Part shown: piece after piece, positions 25,191 through 36,159 of the stretch | How positions within the stretch are numbered: position 1 is the first letter of the stretch | Layout of the letters: each line of letters opens with the position of its first letter | Assembly: GCA_028293805.1 (NCBI GenBank) | Contig: JAQGOC010000071.1 | Span: forward strand, 1 to 46,670 | Length of the DNA stretch: 46,670 bases | Reading direction: 5' to 3' | DNA from: Gammaproteobacteria bacterium | Lineage (GTDB): Bacteria > Pseudomonadota > Gammaproteobacteria > Steroidobacterales > Steroidobacteraceae | Notes under the pieces: generated by a model | The model's input: the letters and a program-made list of their open reading frames with translations, nothing else | The model's database searches: none | What the model was told of the DNA's origin: nothing | Made by a program: the position numbers and the translations under genes

Positions 25191-26363
25191 ATGCATTTCG
25201 TACTGTTCTATCACTCACTCAGATCCGATTGGAACCATGGCAACGCTCATTTCCTGCGCGGCATCTGCACGGAACTACTGAACCTGGGCCATAAGGTGGA
25301 CGTGTACGAGCGGGCGACTGGCTGGAGTCTGCGCAACCTTTGCGAACAACAGGGCGAGAGCGCGGTGGCCGAGTTCGAGGCCGCTTATCCGCATTTACGC
25401 AGTGTGCTCTATCACCCCCGCGAGCTCGATCTCGACGTCGCGCTGGACGGGGCGGACGTAGTGATCGTGCACGAATGGAATGATCCGGAGCTGGTGGGGC
25501 GGATTGGCTGCCATAGTACCCGGGCGCCCTACCGTCTCCTCTTCCACGATACCCATCATCGCGCGGTGAGCGCTCCGGAGGAGTTGAGTGATTACGACCT
25601 GTCGGGTTACGACGGCGTGCTTGCGTTTGGCGAAGTGTTGCGGCGGATCTACGAAGAGCGTGGCTGGACCGCTCGAGCCTGGACGTGGCACGAGGCTGCC
25701 GATACGCGAGTGTTTTACCCTCGGGAGCGAGATACGACCAAGCCGTTGGATCTCGTGTGGGTCGGCAACTGGGGCGACGGCGAGCGGGCGCGCGAACTGC
25801 AGGAGTTTCTGATCGAGCCTGTGCATGCTCTGCGCTTGCGAGCGCGTCTTTACGGCGTGCGCTACCCGGCGGAGGCGTTGGCCGAGCTGGCTCGGGCACG
25901 GATCGAATATGCCGGTTGGATCGCGAACTTTCGGGTTCCAGCAGTGTTCGGCGAGGCTCATTCCACGGTACACGTTCCACGACGGTTCTATCGCGAGCAA
26001 CTTCCCGGGATTCCGACCATTCGAGTATTCGAGGCGCTTGCGTGCGGCATTCCGCTAGTGAGCGCGCCATGGGAAGACAGCGAAGGGCTGTTCGAGCCGG
26101 GGCGCGATTACCTGGTGGCAAATGACGGCGCGCAGATGCGCCGACACCTGCGGGCCCTGCGTGCCGACCCGGATTACGCCCGTTCGCTGGCTACGAACGG
26201 ATTTTGCAAGATCCAGGCGCGGCATACGTGCGCGCATCGGGCGCAGGAGTTGCTGTCGATCTGTCGGGAGTTGGGCGCCGGCGTTCGTCAGGGCGCCGCG
26301 TCCGGCTCAGGCGTTATCAATGACGGAGCGTTGGCCACCTCGTCCACTCCGGCACTGGCGTAG
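25191..26363 (+). CDS. CgeB-like glycosyltransferase, copy 1
   Basis: A 390-residue GT-B-type protein with the C-terminal Glyco_trans_1_2/CgeB-like domain. The C-terminal part reads IPTIRVFEALACGIPLVSAPW (first 20 residues of that run are the key donor-site helix), then FEPGRDYLVA. The N-terminus LFYHSLRSDWNHGNAHFLRG contains a variant of the S-x-W-(G/N)-x-A-x-x-x-R motif shared by three other proteins in this locus. GAGGAGAAG lies just upstream of ATG 25191, which rules out a longer start 75 nt earlier. CgeB itself is a Bacillus spore-surface glycosylation protein; the target here is unknown. The last 35 residues are Ser/Gly/Ala-rich. Confidence 0.8.
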   Translation: MHFVLFYHSLRSDWNHGNAHFLRGICTELLNLGHKVDVYERATGWSLRNLCEQQGESAVAEFEAAYPHLRSVLYHPRELDLDVALDGADVVIVHEWNDPELVGRIGCHSTRAPYRLLFHDTHHRAVSAPEELSDYDLSGYDGVLAFGEVLRRIYEERGWTARAWTWHEAADTRVFYPRERDTTKPLDLVWVGNWGDGERARELQEFLIEPVHALRLRARLYGVRYPAEALAELARARIEYAGWIANFRVPAVFGEAHSTVHVPRRFYREQLPGIPTIRVFEALACGIPLVSAPWEDSEGLFEPGRDYLVANDGAQMRRHLRALRADPDYARSLATNGFCKIQARHTCAHRAQELLSICRELGAGVRQGAASGSGVINDGALATSSTPALA

Positions 26364-26368
26364 CAAAC

Positions 26369-27463
26369 ATGCAGCGAAGCTTTCAGATCGCATTCTTCGG
26401 CTCGAGCCTCGTTTCGGCATACTGGAACGGCGCGGCGACCTACTATCGCGGAATCATCCGGGCCCTGCATGCGCGCGGCCACCACGTCACATTTTACGAA
26501 CCCGATGCCTTCGACCGGCAAGCGCATCGGGACATGGCGGATCCGTCGTGGGCGAAAGTTGTCGTTTACTCCCCGCGAGATGTGCACGCCGCGCTCGATA
26601 CCGCGCGTGATGCGGATGTCATCGTCAAGGCGAGCGGGGTTGGTGTCCAGGACGAATTGCTCGAGCGCGAAGTACTGGCCTTGCGTCGGCCAGGCAACGT
26701 GATTGTGTTTTGGGACGTGGACGCACCTGCCACTCTGGAGCGTATCGCGCTCGATCCCGAGGACGCATTTCGGCCATTGATCGGCCGGTACGATCTCATC
26801 TTTACCTACGGCGGGGGCCAGCCGGTCATCCGGGAATACAGGTCGCTGGGCGCGCGCGCCTGTGTCCCTATTTACAATGCCCTGGATCCCCTGACGCATC
26901 ATCCCGTGCCACCGGACCCGCGCTTCGCGGGTCTGCTGGGATTTCTGGGCAATCGGCTTCCGGATCGGGAGGCACGAGTGCGTGAGTTCTTCTTCAAACC
27001 CGCACGCGCCCGCCGTGATGACAGCTTTCTCCTCGGCGGCAATGGCTGGGACGAAGGTGCCGGGGCGCCCGCCAACGTCCGTCTGCTCGGACACCTTTAC
27101 AGCAGTGACCACAACGCCTTCAACTGCACGCCGCGCGCGGTCATCAACATCAACCGCGACAGCATGGCCCGCACGGGATTCTCGCCCCCGACACGGGTCT
27201 TCGAGGCGGCTGGCGCCGGCGCCTGCCTGATCATGGATGCGTGGGAAGGTATCGAGCTGTTTCTGGAGCCCGGCCGGGAGGTATTGGTCGCGCATGACGG
27301 CGATGAAGTGGCAGGTCACCTCGAGAAACTCGATCCGGACACAGCGCGGCAAATCGGGCAGGCGGCCCTCCGGCGCGTGCTTGCGCACCATACCTACACC
27401 CGCCGGGCACTCGAGGTGGAAGCGGCTCTCGAAGCCAAAGCGCACACCGAGGTTGCAGCATGA
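26369..27463 (+). CDS. CgeB-like glycosyltransferase, copy 2
   Basis: A 364-residue GT-B-type protein of the CgeB-like group. The N-terminal FFGSSLVSAYWNGAATYYRG (residues 9-28) carries the locus-wide motif. The C-terminal donor domain contains RVFEAAGAGACLIMDAWEG followed by FLEPGREVLVAHDGDE, matching Glyco_trans_1_2-type proteins. It begins 5 bp after copy 1 and overlaps copy 3 by 4 bp (ATGA), so the three are a single transcription unit. Copies 1-3 differ enough in sequence to suggest different donors or acceptors rather than recent duplication. No signal peptide or membrane segment is seen, so it should act in the cytoplasm. Confidence 0.8.
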   Translation: MQRSFQIAFFGSSLVSAYWNGAATYYRGIIRALHARGHHVTFYEPDAFDRQAHRDMADPSWAKVVVYSPRDVHAALDTARDADVIVKASGVGVQDELLEREVLALRRPGNVIVFWDVDAPATLERIALDPEDAFRPLIGRYDLIFTYGGGQPVIREYRSLGARACVPIYNALDPLTHHPVPPDPRFAGLLGFLGNRLPDREARVREFFFKPARARRDDSFLLGGNGWDEGAGAPANVRLLGHLYSSDHNAFNCTPRAVININRDSMARTGFSPPTRVFEAAGAGACLIMDAWEGIELFLEPGREVLVAHDGDEVAGHLEKLDPDTARQIGQAALRRVLAHHTYTRRALEVEAALEAKAHTEVAA

Positions 27464-28608
27464 AAAGCGGGCATCCCCTGGACATCGTCATCTTCGGTCT
27501 CTCCATCACCTCCGCATGGGGCAATGGCCACGCGACCACTTATCGGGCTCTCGTTCGCGCTCTCGCGCGGCGCGGCCACCGCGTTCGCTTTTTCGAGCGC
27601 GACATGCCCTGGTATGCCGACAATCGGGATCTGCCGAATCCGCGCTACTGCGACGTGCAGCTCTATAGCGGTCTCGAGCAGCTCGAGCGGCGATTTCCCG
27701 ATGCCGCGCGCGCCGACGTCGTCATTCTCGGTTCCTACGTACCCGAGGGAAAGCTGGTCGCCGAGTGGTTGCTGCCGCGCGCGAGCGGGCTCACGGCCTT
27801 CTATGACATCGATACTCCCGTAACCATGGCGAAGCTCGAGCGCGGCGAGTGCGAATACCTGACGCCCGCGCTCGTGCCACGCTTCGATCTATACCTCTCG
27901 TTCGCGGGCGGACCGATATTGCAGCACCTGCAAAAGCAATTCGGTGCGCGCCGCGTGCAGCCGCTCTATTGCAGCGTGGAGCCCCGCGACTACTACCCGG
28001 TGACGCGTGCGGTCAAGCGTTGCGATCTCGGCTACCTCGGTACTTACAGCATCGACCGTCAACCGGCGTTGGAACGGCTGCTGCTCGAGCCCGCACGCCG
28101 CTGGCGCGACGGCGCTTTCTGTGTTGCCGGTCCGCAGTACCCGAAGTCGATCGATTGGCCCGCCAACGTCTCACGTGTAGAGCACCTGCCACCGGCGGCG
28201 CATCGCGGGTTCTACAACCGCCAGCGACTGACGCTGAATGTCACTCGGGCCGATATGGTGGCCAGCGGTTACTCCCCGAGCGTGCGGCTGTTCGAAGCAG
28301 CGGCCTGCGGCGTTCCGATCATTACCGACGAGTGGCGCGGCTTGGCGGATTTCTTTGCACCTGAACGCGAGATTCTCGTTGCGCGCTCGACGCACGAGGC
28401 ACTGGCCTGTCTGCGGGATATCGACAGCGACGAGCTGCAGCAGATCGCGGAGCGGGCGCGGGCGCGCGTGTTGGCCCATCACACCGCCGATCACCGGGCG
28501 GGTGAGCTCGAAGCCTATGTACGGGAGGCCGCCGCTCCGCAGCCGGCACTCAGGCCGGGCAGCCGGCGCAGCGATTCGACACCCGATGCTCTGACTGTAA
28601 CGGTATAG
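27460..28608 (+). CDS. CgeB-like glycosyltransferase, copy 3
   Basis: A 382-residue CgeB-like glycosyltransferase. IFGLSITSAWGNGHATTYR (11-29) and RFFERDMPWYADNRDLPNP define its N-terminal domain, and TLNVTRADMVASGYSPSVRL plus LFEAAACGVPIITDEW its donor domain. It is clearly the closest relative of the leftward copy at 31470-32621, which shares nearly every one of these motifs. The two lie either side of the methyltransferase and inositol synthase genes. The last 25 residues are Pro/Arg/Ser-rich. The stop is 12 bp before the methyltransferase start. Sugar and acceptor are unknown. Confidence 0.82.
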   Translation: MKSGHPLDIVIFGLSITSAWGNGHATTYRALVRALARRGHRVRFFERDMPWYADNRDLPNPRYCDVQLYSGLEQLERRFPDAARADVVILGSYVPEGKLVAEWLLPRASGLTAFYDIDTPVTMAKLERGECEYLTPALVPRFDLYLSFAGGPILQHLQKQFGARRVQPLYCSVEPRDYYPVTRAVKRCDLGYLGTYSIDRQPALERLLLEPARRWRDGAFCVAGPQYPKSIDWPANVSRVEHLPPAAHRGFYNRQRLTLNVTRADMVASGYSPSVRLFEAAACGVPIITDEWRGLADFFAPEREILVARSTHEALACLRDIDSDELQQIAERARARVLAHHTADHRAGELEAYVREAAAPQPALRPGSRRSDSTPDALTVTV

Positions 28609-28620
28609 ATACGGGAGGAA

Positions 28621-29378
28621 GTGCACGTGGAGATCGACAATCTCGCGCCGTGGTTTCACAACCTGCATCTTCCCGATGGCGCGCAGACTGCCCCTGGACA
28701 TCCGCTCGGCGACTTCCCCATGGTCAAGTGGCGGCAGATTGCGCCGTTCATCGCGGCGGACCTGACGGGATGGCGAGCGCTCGATGTCGGGTGTAATGCC
28801 GGATTCTATAGCTTCGAGCTCGCACGCCGCGGAGCCGAGGTGACCGCGCTCGATATCGATGCGCACTACCTCGAGCAGGCAAGGTGGGCAGCTCGACAGT
28901 ATGGCCTCGAGGATCAGATCGAGTTCCGTCAAGGCTCCGTCTACGAGCTGGCGGGTTGCGGGGAGCGGTTCGACCTGGTCTGGTTCCTGGGAGTGCTTTA
29001 TCACCTGCGGCATCCCCTGCTCGCGCTCGACATCCTTCGGGAGGTCACGAGCCGGCAGATGGTGTTGCAAACCCTGACGATGCCGGGCGAGAGCGCCATC
29101 CAGCCACCAGCTTCCGTTGGGCTGTTCGACCGCGAATGGCTCACGCGAGCCGGCTGGCCGCGAATGGCATTCATAGAGCTCGCTTTGGAGAACGATCCGA
29201 CCAACTGGTGGGCCCCCGATCACGCCTGTGTCGAGGCAATGGTGCGCTCGGCGGGCTTCAGCGTTACGGCGCGGCCGGGACATGAAATCTACATTTGCAA
29301 GCCCAACCCTGCCGAGCCGCGGGTCGGCAAAGAGCTGCGCGAAGCCGAGCTGCGCGCGGTAATGGGAGGAGGACCGAC

Positions 29379-29382
<4 letters not shown>
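28621..29382 (+). CDS. SAM-dependent methyltransferase, CmoB-like (TIGR04290-type)
   Basis: A 253-residue class I methyltransferase. Motif I LDVGCNAGFYSFELA lies at about 54-68, the acidic ribose-binding segment ALDID at 76-80, and GVLYHLRHPLLAL near 123, a stretch seen in DUF1698/CmoB-like enzymes. I recall a named family (TIGR04290) with this look, but treat that as tentative. It would use S-adenosylmethionine to methylate a small molecule or glycan; a tRNA role is unlikely since the second half differs from CmoB and the gene is inside a carbohydrate operon. The start is GTG, with GGGAGGAA just upstream. It overlaps the inositol synthase start by 4 bp. Confidence 0.82.
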
Positions 29383-30691
<1,309 letters not shown>

Positions 30692-30695
<4 letters not shown>

Positions 30696-31465
30696 GGAGG
30701 TAGCGCGTCGGCTTCGGCTACGAGGCGCGCCGCGGAGTGGATCAACGTCGTAGAGCTGGCCAGCAGGCCAATGGCTTCACGGTAGCCGTGGAGCGTTCCT
30801 ACATCCACATAACGCTCTCCGGCGCGAACACCGACCGCCTCGCCCCCTTGCGCCAGCCATCCATTGATGAGTGTCCCCACGTACGACTCGCGCTCGCCGC
30901 GTGAATGCCAATACGCATATAGCTCATGGAATATCCGTCCCGGCATGCGGAATGCGCCCCAAACCCACTGCGAGCGGGCTTCTGCCGCCTTGACCTGGAT
31001 TTCCAGCACGCGGCCCTGCTCGTCAGTGATGACCGCATCGAACAGCTCGGGATGCTCTACAGGGAACAGCAGGAAAGCCAGCCGATCGTCCGGCAGCCGG
31101 CACAGCGCGTCCTGGGGGAACCAGATCGTGTCCGGCAGCCCGACGGCGACGCTTTCATCGACATGAACCAATGGGCGGGCGCGAAAGATCGCATCGCAGA
31201 GGCCGGCCGCTGTGGGTTGGACCACATAGGCCAGGTCTGTCCTTCCGATGCGTCCGCCGTAGTAGTGCAAAATATCGGACTTGCCCGGGGAGATCACGAA
31301 GCAGAGCTTATCCGCGCCGGCCGCCGTGAGGCGCTCCACAAGATACTCGCTGACGGCCTTGGGCCGCTCACCGTCATTGCGTACCCCCACCGGCAGCAGC
31401 TCCTTGGAAAACGCGAGCGGTTGTATGCGTGTGCCGTTCCCGGCGGCTGGAATGATGCCCCACAT
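30692..31465 (-). CDS. Sugar-phosphate nucleotidyltransferase (RmlA/GalU-like)
   Basis: A 257-residue nucleotidyltransferase. It starts with MWGIIPAAGNGTRIQPLAFS, the G-x-G-T-R and K (SKELLPVG) motif that binds the NTP and sugar phosphate. PDTIWFP is the metal-binding Asp segment. It would make an activated NDP-sugar from a sugar 1-phosphate, perhaps the product of the phosphohexomutase 1.2 kb upstream on the other strand. ATG at 31465 is preferred to a longer start because AAGGA lies 9-13 nt upstream and because the family starts at this residue. Its stop TAA and that of the inositol synthase share one TTAA palindrome. Confidence 0.85.
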
Positions 31466-31469
31466 AGAG

Positions 31470-32621
31470 TCATATCCTTCTGCATGAATGCGTCGCAGGC
31501 GAGCATGATCGTTCAACCGCGGCCGCTAATTGCTTTGCGGGTTCCGGCCGGGAAGTTCGCACATCCTCCAATAAGGCGAGCAGCTGGCCCGCGCGGTGCG
31601 CGGAGGTGTGCTCACTCAAGACTCGCTCGCGCCCCGCCGCGCCTATTCGCGCCAGCTCGGCGTCGGACAGATCAAGGGCGGTGAGTGCGTCGGCGGTGGT
31701 GTCCGCGATGAGAATTTCCTCCCCGGGAAGGAAGAATCGCTCCAACCCTTCCCAGCCGTCACTCAGCAGGGGCGTGCCGCAAGCGGCGGCTTCGAACAGG
31801 CGGCCCGACGGGCAATAGCCCATAGCCGCCATGTCGGCACGAGTGACGTTGAGCGTCAGCCGCGAAGAGCAGAAGAACGCGGGGTGCTCGGCTGGTGCAA
31901 CGTGCTGAACGAACCAGATGTTGGAAGTCCACGGGAAATCCTGCGGGTAACCGGCCCCGCCAAGTACGAAACGCTCTGCGGGACGCAGCCGGGCCGGCTC
32001 GATGAACAATCGCTCGAGCGTGGCTTGCCGATCGGGTGCATACGTTCCGAGGTATGAAAGATCGGCCCGGGCACGTCCGTTTGAAGCTACTGGATGATGT
32101 GTACGCGGATCAACATGGCCATACAGTGCAGCGACGCGTCGCGCGCCGAACCGCCTCCGGACTTCGGTGAGGGCAGCGCCACCGGTGTAGCTGAGCACGA
32201 GGTCGAATTCCCGCAGCCCTAGAGTGGGCACATAGTCCACCACTTCTCCCGCGTCCAAGCGCGAAAGGGTAACGGGAGTGTCGAGGTCGTAAAACACGTG
32301 CAAAGCGGCCGGCGCGGAGTCGAAAATCAGGTTCGTGGCGGCGTTCGTGTCCGGACAATACGACGTGACGAGGGCAGCGTCCGCCTCCCCGGCGTGCCGC
32401 GTCGCCTGCTGAGCGACCTCGGCCCAATCCTTGTAGAGCACGAGCTGCGCGTCGGGGAAGTCGGTGAAATCGCGATGTGCCGCATAGTAGGGTACGTCGC
32501 GTTCGAAGAAGATGACTTCGTGCCCGCGCCGCCCCAATGCGGCCAGCAGTCCCCGCCAGAGCGTTGCGTGTCCGTTGCCCCAGGAGGAGCTGAGGGTAAG
32601 GCCGAAGATGACGAGCTTCAT
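31470..32621 (-). CDS. CgeB-like glycosyltransferase, copy 4
   Basis: A 383-residue CgeB-like glycosyltransferase, closely related to copy 3 at 27460-28608. It begins MKLVIFGLTLSSSWGNGHAT and continues with IFFERDVPYYAAHRDF. The donor domain has LTLNVTRADMAAMGYCPSGR and RLFEAAACGTPLLSDGWEG. The start at 32621 matches copy 3 in alignment; in-frame codons upstream would add 23 unconserved residues. The nucleotidyltransferase gene starts 4 bp past its stop, so these two form a leftward pair. An 85-bp spacer separates it from the divergent phosphohexomutase gene. The C-terminal 30 residues are Ala/Ser/Cys-rich. Confidence 0.83.
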   Translation of the reverse strand: MKLVIFGLTLSSSWGNGHATLWRGLLAALGRRGHEVIFFERDVPYYAAHRDFTDFPDAQLVLYKDWAEVAQQATRHAGEADAALVTSYCPDTNAATNLIFDSAPAALHVFYDLDTPVTLSRLDAGEVVDYVPTLGLREFDLVLSYTGGAALTEVRRRFGARRVAALYGHVDPRTHHPVASNGRARADLSYLGTYAPDRQATLERLFIEPARLRPAERFVLGGAGYPQDFPWTSNIWFVQHVAPAEHPAFFCSSRLTLNVTRADMAAMGYCPSGRLFEAAACGTPLLSDGWEGLERFFLPGEEILIADTTADALTALDLSDAELARIGAAGRERVLSEHTSAHRAGQLLALLEDVRTSRPEPAKQLAAAVERSCSPATHSCRRI

Positions 32622-32706
32622 GCGGGACGGGCAGCAAGGCTCGCTCCTATCCCGCGTCATCCTCGCGATGTTGGAACCGCGGACTCGCATGGTCCGTTAG
32701 GGTTCG

Positions 32707-34104
32707 GTGCATGCTGTTGCTCTACCTCGTATCAATCCCGCCGTCGTGCGCTCGTACGATATACGCGGTTGCGTCGGGCGCCAGCTCGGTCTGGACGATG
32801 CGTACGCTCTCGGCCTCGCTTATGCGGCGGTTGCACATTCCCAGCGGAAGCGACGTATTGCCGTCTGTCGTGACGGTCGACTGACCTCTCCGGAGCTGGA
32901 GCAGGCGCTCATCGACGGGCTCGTCCAAGGCGGGCTGCACGTGCATCGGGTCGGGCTGGGTCCTACGCCGCAGATGTATTTTGCCGTGCACGCGGCTCGG
33001 CTCGATGGCGGCATCATGGTCACCGGCTCGCATAATCCACCCGAACACAATGGCTTCAAGCTGCTGCTGGGCGGTGAACCGGTGTTCGGGCCTGCGCTGC
33101 AGGCGCTCGTTGCAGCGATACCGTTCGCCAGAGCGGGCGGTTCGGTCTGCGAGTTCGCCATAGACAAAATCGACGCTGCCCAGGCGTACGTAGGGCGGCT
33201 GGCCGCAATGGCCGAGCGTGTGCCTGCCATGCACGTGGTATGGGATTGCGGCAATGGCGCAGTTGGGGCCGTGATCGGTGCGCTTACGCGACGGCTCCCC
33301 GGGCGCCATACGCTGATCAACGCGGTCGTCGATGGTCGTTTCCCGGCACACCACCCGGATCCGTCGGTGCCGCAAAATCTGCGCGAACTGCAGGCGGCGG
33401 TACTCGGCCAGCGCGCCGATATCGGCGTGGCGTTCGACGGGGATGGCGATCGCATCGGTATTGTTGATTCGACCGGAGCCATCATCTGGCCCGACCAGGT
33501 CCTGCTGCTGCTCGCCCTCGAAGCCCTTGCCACGGGAACTCATCCTTCCATCGTTGCCGACGTGAAATCGAGCCAGGTGCTGTTCGACGAGGTCGAGCGG
33601 CTGGGCGGCCGGGCGGTCATGGCGCCGTCCGGTTATGTCATCGTGCGCGCCGCGATGCTCCGCGAGGGCGCACCGCTTGCCGGGGAGATGAGCGGGCACA
33701 TTTTTTTTGCGGACTGTTGGCATGCGACCGACGATGCTCTTTTCGTGGCGATCCGTGTATTGCTGGCGTTGGGACGGCAGGGACGTTGCCTTGCTGATTT
33801 CCGTGCGAGTCTGCCGCAGACCGCGGCGACTCCGGAGCTGCGCCTGCCGTGTCCGGAGCAACGCAAAAAGCAGGTGATACGCGAGGTATTCGCACGCCTT
33901 GCAGCGGCGGGTGTCAGCGTAGATGACACGGATGGTGTGCGTGTAACAACTGAGGAGGGCTGGTGGTTGTTGCGCGCCTCGGGGACCGAGCCCAAGCTTA
34001 CCGCGCGCTGCGAGGCGGCCAACGCTGCAGGACTTGAACGGCTCCAGCGCGAGCTGATGTCGCACCTGAGGCAGAGCGGCATATCGTCTCAGGCTCCGTC
34101 CTAG
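32707..34104 (+). CDS. Phosphomannomutase/phosphoglucomutase
   Basis: A 465-residue alpha-D-phosphohexomutase that interconverts hexose 6- and 1-phosphates, supplying nucleotide-sugar synthesis. The phosphoserine loop is VTGSHNPPEHNGFK with S108. The magnesium loop FDGDGDRIG lies near 240, the sugar-binding GEMSGH near 322 and the phosphate-binding RASGTEPK near 424. The arrangement and length are those of AlgC-type enzymes. The start is GTG at 32707, the residues that follow leading straight into VVRSYDIRG, which is the expected N-terminus. It sits at the end of the carbohydrate locus, divergent from the nucleotidyltransferase pair, with the permease gene 36 bp downstream. Confidence 0.91.
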   Translation: MHAVALPRINPAVVRSYDIRGCVGRQLGLDDAYALGLAYAAVAHSQRKRRIAVCRDGRLTSPELEQALIDGLVQGGLHVHRVGLGPTPQMYFAVHAARLDGGIMVTGSHNPPEHNGFKLLLGGEPVFGPALQALVAAIPFARAGGSVCEFAIDKIDAAQAYVGRLAAMAERVPAMHVVWDCGNGAVGAVIGALTRRLPGRHTLINAVVDGRFPAHHPDPSVPQNLRELQAAVLGQRADIGVAFDGDGDRIGIVDSTGAIIWPDQVLLLLALEALATGTHPSIVADVKSSQVLFDEVERLGGRAVMAPSGYVIVRAAMLREGAPLAGEMSGHIFFADCWHATDDALFVAIRVLLALGRQGRCLADFRASLPQTAATPELRLPCPEQRKKQVIREVFARLAAAGVSVDDTDGVRVTTEEGWWLLRASGTEPKLTARCEAANAAGLERLQRELMSHLRQSGISSQAPS

Positions 34105-34140
34105 CCTCGCGGCGACTATCCCCCCAAGCGTGGCTCAGGC

Positions 34141-36132
34141 ATGGCCCTCGGCTTTCAGTCCGCAAAACTCCCCGATGACGAGCCGGGTCCGTTGGAGAAA
34201 TTCGTCGCGCTCCTGTTGGGGCCGCGATTAGCCAATCGCGAGCAGAAGGGGAGAAAAATCGGCGCCCTCGAGGGGGTGCCGGCAATGGGGCTGGACGGCC
34301 TGAGCTCGTCGGCTTACGGTCCCGAAGCCGCGCTCACGGTTCTTATGCCGCTGGGGGCGGCGAGCCTGTTCTGGATCGGTTGGATCATGGCGCCGATCGT
34401 GGCGTTGCTGCTGATCCTGTTTGCCTCCTACTGGCAGACGATCCGTGCTTACCCGGGCAATGGCGGCGCTTACATCGTCTCCCGGGAGAACCTTGGCACC
34501 CACGCCAGTCTGCTCGCCGCCGCCGCTTTGATGATCGATTATGTGCTCAATGTCGCGGTTGGCATTTCAGCGGGGGTGGGCGCACTGGTCTCGGCGGTGC
34601 CGAAGCTCCACGCGCATATCCTGGCGCTGTGTCTCGGCATTCTGCTGGTCGTTACGGTTGCGAATCTGCGGGGCACGCTGGATGCGGGGCGGCTGTTTGC
34701 ACTACCCACCTATTTGTTCGTGGCGAGTTTTGCGGTAATCCTGGGGATCGGTGTATTCGAGACCGTCGTATCGGGAGGCCATCCGCGGCCGGTCGTACCG
34801 CCGCCACAACTGCCGAGAGCGGTAGAAGCCGCGAGTGTCTGGCTGCTCCTGCGCGCGTTTGCCAGTGGCTGTACGGCAATGACCGGCGTGGAGGCCGTTA
34901 GTAACGGGATGACGGCATTTCGCGATCCCCCCGTGAAGTACGGGCATCGAACACTCACTGTCATCGTGGTGATTCTGGGAGCGCTGCTCATCGGCATCGC
35001 CTGTCTCGCAAGGTCTTATCGCATTGGCGCCATGGATCAGTCACAGCCCGGTTATCGCAGCGTCCTGTCGCAACTCGCCAGCGCCGTTGTCGGCAACGGA
35101 GTCTTCTACTACGTTGCCATCGCGTCGCTTCTGTGCGTGCTCTGTCTCTCCGCCAACACGAGTTTCGTGGACTTCCCGCGCTTGTGCCGGACCGTGGCGG
35201 CGGATGCCTTTCTGCCGAAGGCCTTTGCAATCGCGGGTCGCCGCCTGGTGTACTCGGTCGGCATCCTCTATCTGGCGCTCGCGTCCGGGCTGCTGTTGTT
35301 CGCGTACGGCGGCATAACCGATCGTCTGATCCCCTTGTTCGCCATAGGCGCCTTCCTGACCTTTACCTTGTCGCAGACGGGAATGGTTTTGCACTGGCGC
35401 CGCGTCCGGCGGAGTCCGGCTGGGGCCACGGAACGCGCCGTGCGTGCCCATGAATGGATCAACACCGTCGGCGCGCTCACGACGGCTGCCGCCCTGGTCG
35501 TGATCGTCATTGCCAAATTCAAGGAAGGTGCGTGGATTACAGTCGTTGCCATCCCCGCCGTGGTCATCCTTCTAAAGACAATCCACGGATACTACGACCG
35601 TCTCGCGAGTCAGGTGCGGGACACGAGGCCGCTGCAGCTGCGCGACAGCAGACCTCCCATTGTTCTCGTCGTCATGGGCAATTGGAACAAAATCACGGAC
35701 AAGGCGCTCGATATGGCGTTGAGCCTGTCGCCCGACGTGATCGGCGTGCATCTGGATCAACTCGCCGGCCCAGAAGAGGAGGAACATGACGCAGAGCTGC
35801 GCGCGCAATGGGTCAGGTATGTCGAGGAGCCGGTGCGGGCGGCAGGGCTTGAACCGCCGCGGCTCGTCATCCTGCGCGCCCAACATCGGGCGATTCACGA
35901 GCCCGTCCTGAAATTAGTCCGGGAGCTCGGCACGAAGCGGGGCGGGCGGCGGATCGCCGTGCTCATCCCTGAAATGGTCAGGCAGCATTGGTATGAGCAT
36001 CTCCTGCATACGTACCACGCGCGTCAGCTGCATTCCCGACTGTTGGCTTGCGGGGATTCGGGGCTGATGATCGTGGATGTTCCCTGGCGTGCGGAGGAGG
36101 GCGAGGCTCCCCCGCATCGTCATCTCGGCTGA
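34141..36132 (+). CDS. APC-superfamily permease, KimA-like potassium transporter candidate
   Basis: A 663-residue inner-membrane transporter. Residues about 50-490 contain around twelve hydrophobic segments; GLDGLSSSAYGPEAALTVL (51-69) and YPGNGGAYIVSRENLG are typical of the amino-acid permease group that includes the Bacillus potassium importer KimA (YdaO). The C-terminal 170 residues are soluble and look like a universal-stress-like regulatory domain (PPIVLVVMGNWNKITDKALD). KimA of Firmicutes is regulated by cyclic di-AMP; whether that holds here is unknown, and amino-acid transport remains an alternative. The gene follows the phosphohexomutase by 36 bp but has no clear link to glycan synthesis. 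Confidence 0.78.
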   Translation: MALGFQSAKLPDDEPGPLEKFVALLLGPRLANREQKGRKIGALEGVPAMGLDGLSSSAYGPEAALTVLMPLGAASLFWIGWIMAPIVALLLILFASYWQTIRAYPGNGGAYIVSRENLGTHASLLAAAALMIDYVLNVAVGISAGVGALVSAVPKLHAHILALCLGILLVVTVANLRGTLDAGRLFALPTYLFVASFAVILGIGVFETVVSGGHPRPVVPPPQLPRAVEAASVWLLLRAFASGCTAMTGVEAVSNGMTAFRDPPVKYGHRTLTVIVVILGALLIGIACLARSYRIGAMDQSQPGYRSVLSQLASAVVGNGVFYYVAIASLLCVLCLSANTSFVDFPRLCRTVAADAFLPKAFAIAGRRLVYSVGILYLALASGLLLFAYGGITDRLIPLFAIGAFLTFTLSQTGMVLHWRRVRRSPAGATERAVRAHEWINTVGALTTAAALVVIVIAKFKEGAWITVVAIPAVVILLKTIHGYYDRLASQVRDTRPLQLRDSRPPIVLVVMGNWNKITDKALDMALSLSPDVIGVHLDQLAGPEEEEHDAELRAQWVRYVEEPVRAAGLEPPRLVILRAQHRAIHEPVLKLVRELGTKRGGRRIAVLIPEMVRQHWYEHLLHTYHARQLHSRLLACGDSGLMIVDVPWRAEEGEAPPHRHLG

Positions 36133-36159
36133 CGCGATGCGCAACTCAGAGGGTTCGCA

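Noticed and set aside
32722..34065. Leftward 447-residue open frame
   Set aside because: It is the complement of the phosphohexomutase gene, whose phosphoserine and metal loops are intact.
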